Source: Acidobacteria bacterium 28-1
Lineage (GTDB): Bacteria; Acidobacteriota; Blastocatellia; Pyrinomonadales; Pyrinomonadaceae
Direction: 5' to 3'
DNA: 64,000 nt
Assembly (NCBI GenBank): GCA_002050365.1
Contig: MWYZ01000085.1
Location: forward strand, 62,001-126,000
Position 1 is the stretch's first letter; each line of letters starts with the position of its first letter. Below the pieces are notes generated by a model. The model made no database searches, was not told the DNA's origin, and saw only the letters and a program-made list of their open reading frames with translations. Positions 63,283 through 64,000 of the stretch are shown one piece after another. A program made the position numbers and the translations under genes.

Positions 63283-64000
63283 ACAAAAAGCTTTCCACGG
63301 GCGAGCTATTGCCGTGAAAGGTAGAGTGAATTTTTCTTCTTCCTTCAAATCTGGCACAATTTTGTTATATTCCAGCCTTAAAATAATCTAACATCTATAT
63401 CTTTTCGACATTAGTGTTTATCTAAGCGGTATCATTTTCCTTTGTTTTAATAAATTGAGGAAAAACGAAAATCTCCTTTCCGGCGACGACATCCCAAACC
63501 TTTAGCGGCGATTGCAGAACATCATAGCCAGTAACGATTTTCGTTCCGTTGGGAGGGAAAGCTACCATATTCACCTAACTATTATGTCCGACATATTCAC
63601 GAATCATTTTGATCAGAAAGAAAACGATAATTTCATAAATCAGCAAATTAGTTCAATATTTAAGTTATTAGCAGGTTTTCAAAAATTTTCAAGGTATAAT
63701 GCGTGAGGTGAGTTGTTGACTAATTAAGGAGCAACGCTCGGCGTAACGCTGCACGCTTTCCACGGACAATATAGGTAATATGCGACTGGGTCGAAAATTT
63801 TCTAATTTAATTAAGGAAGCTATATCAATAACAGTCAAAAAGGCTAAAACAATTACTTTAGCCTTTTTAACTGTCTATTTAATTGCTGGGACGATTGTCC
63901 CGTGGCTATTTAGCTCGGTATGCAAAGGTAAATACGTTGCTGTCTTTTTGATTAGGTTACTCATTCTTTAGACAGCTCTCAATAAGCAGATATTATTGAT
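63283..64000. other. Gene-poor window end with possible small genes
   Basis: 718 bp with no secure gene. CTTTCCACGG/CCGTGAAAGG at 63292-63320 can pair as a weak hairpin after the DUF5916 gene. GCTTTCCACGG recurs near 63750. A 40-codon ORF from 63584 (MSDIFTNHFDQKENDNFINQ and onward to 63706) is possible but unsupported. The frame at 63780-63971 overlaps a strong terminator and is not called. The right end may hold a small RNA (see the findings). Confidence 0.4.
63837..63868 (+). terminator. Intrinsic terminator
   Basis: Perfect 12-bp stem, AAAAAGGCTAAA with TTTAGCCTTTTT, 8-nt loop ACAATTAC, ending in the T-run of the stem. It ends a transcript starting somewhere after about 63700 in DNA with no clear gene. 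Confidence 0.75.

Noticed and set aside
63780-63971. 63-aa frame with hydrophobic end
   Set aside because: It runs through a perfect intrinsic terminator, has no clear ribosome binding site, and shows no family features.
1-64000. CRISPR arrays, rRNA and tRNA genes, prophage
   Set aside because: No regularly spaced repeats, no rRNA or tRNA signatures and no phage structural genes were seen; the DUF1469 holin-superfamily gene is not a phage sign by itself.

Overview
The window looks like chromosome of an Acidobacteriota bacterium, most likely of the Blastocatellia/Pyrinomonadales type. The reasons are a secreted VWFA-domain protein of the acidobacterial family, a CBM9/DUF5916 outer-membrane protein, an NHLRC2-like thioredoxin-NHL protein, moderate GC with A-rich intergenic DNA, and many intergenic hairpins. 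This placement is inferred from gene content. No rRNA, tRNA or CRISPR array was seen.

Layout. 0.3-2.6 kb: queA, a RimI-like acetyltransferase and thiE, leftward. 3.0-5.4 kb: three membrane-anchored stress or envelope genes (a repeat protein, DUF1469, DUF3618). 5.5-15.9 kb: serS, a secreted lipase-like hydrolase, galU, DUF4149, a GrdB-like protein, glpD, a WecG-type glycosyltransferase, an esterase, DUF2721 and a radical SAM enzyme. 15.9-19.1 kb: an AT-richer DpnII-like restriction-modification island (Dam methylase, MutH/Sau3AI-type nuclease, controller protein, two unknown small genes, DpnA-like methylase). 19.2-27.4 kb: a putative secreted gluzincin, a peroxiredoxin, a YggX-like protein with extra cysteines, the NHLRC2-like protein, an SLC13 permease, a HIT protein and a TPR protein. 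27.6-34.2 kb: a sigma54 activator, the VWFA protein and selB. 34.2-42.2 kb: DUF2071, folA, an FGGY kinase, a SWIM protein, and transketolase between two toxin-antitoxin modules. 42.2-50 kb: a DinB-like protein, a DsbA/FrnE-like gene with an in-frame TGA, a serine hydrolase, a MetE-like protein, a LuxR regulator with a degenerate receiver, a broken pirin gene and purK. 50-55 kb: an accessory stretch with an FG-GAP protein, a YfhO protein, a MITE-like element, a perfect palindrome and decayed coding fragments. 55-63.3 kb: crcB, a methyltransferase, a Nudix-MBL fusion, an SDR, an acyl-CoA ligase and the DUF5916 protein.

Main observations. (1) The gene at 43417-44013 reads through a TGA exactly where the first cysteine of the CPFC active site belongs. 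It starts at a strong ribosome binding site and carries two perfect 7-bp hairpins just after the TGA, one with a GGUC loop. selB lies about 10 kb away. I read it as a selenoprotein whose active site ordinary gene calling truncates. (2) Several families of palindromic repeats sit between genes. One copy lies inside the Nudix-MBL reading frame and encodes about 45 residues; another forms the 3' ends of two convergent genes. (3) The restriction-modification island joins DpnII-type methylases to a MutH-fold nuclease that has Asn where the family's Asp would be expected. (4) A MazEF-like cassette lies beside a relic of the 5' end of transketolase. (5) The LuxR-type regulator has lost every conserved receiver residue.
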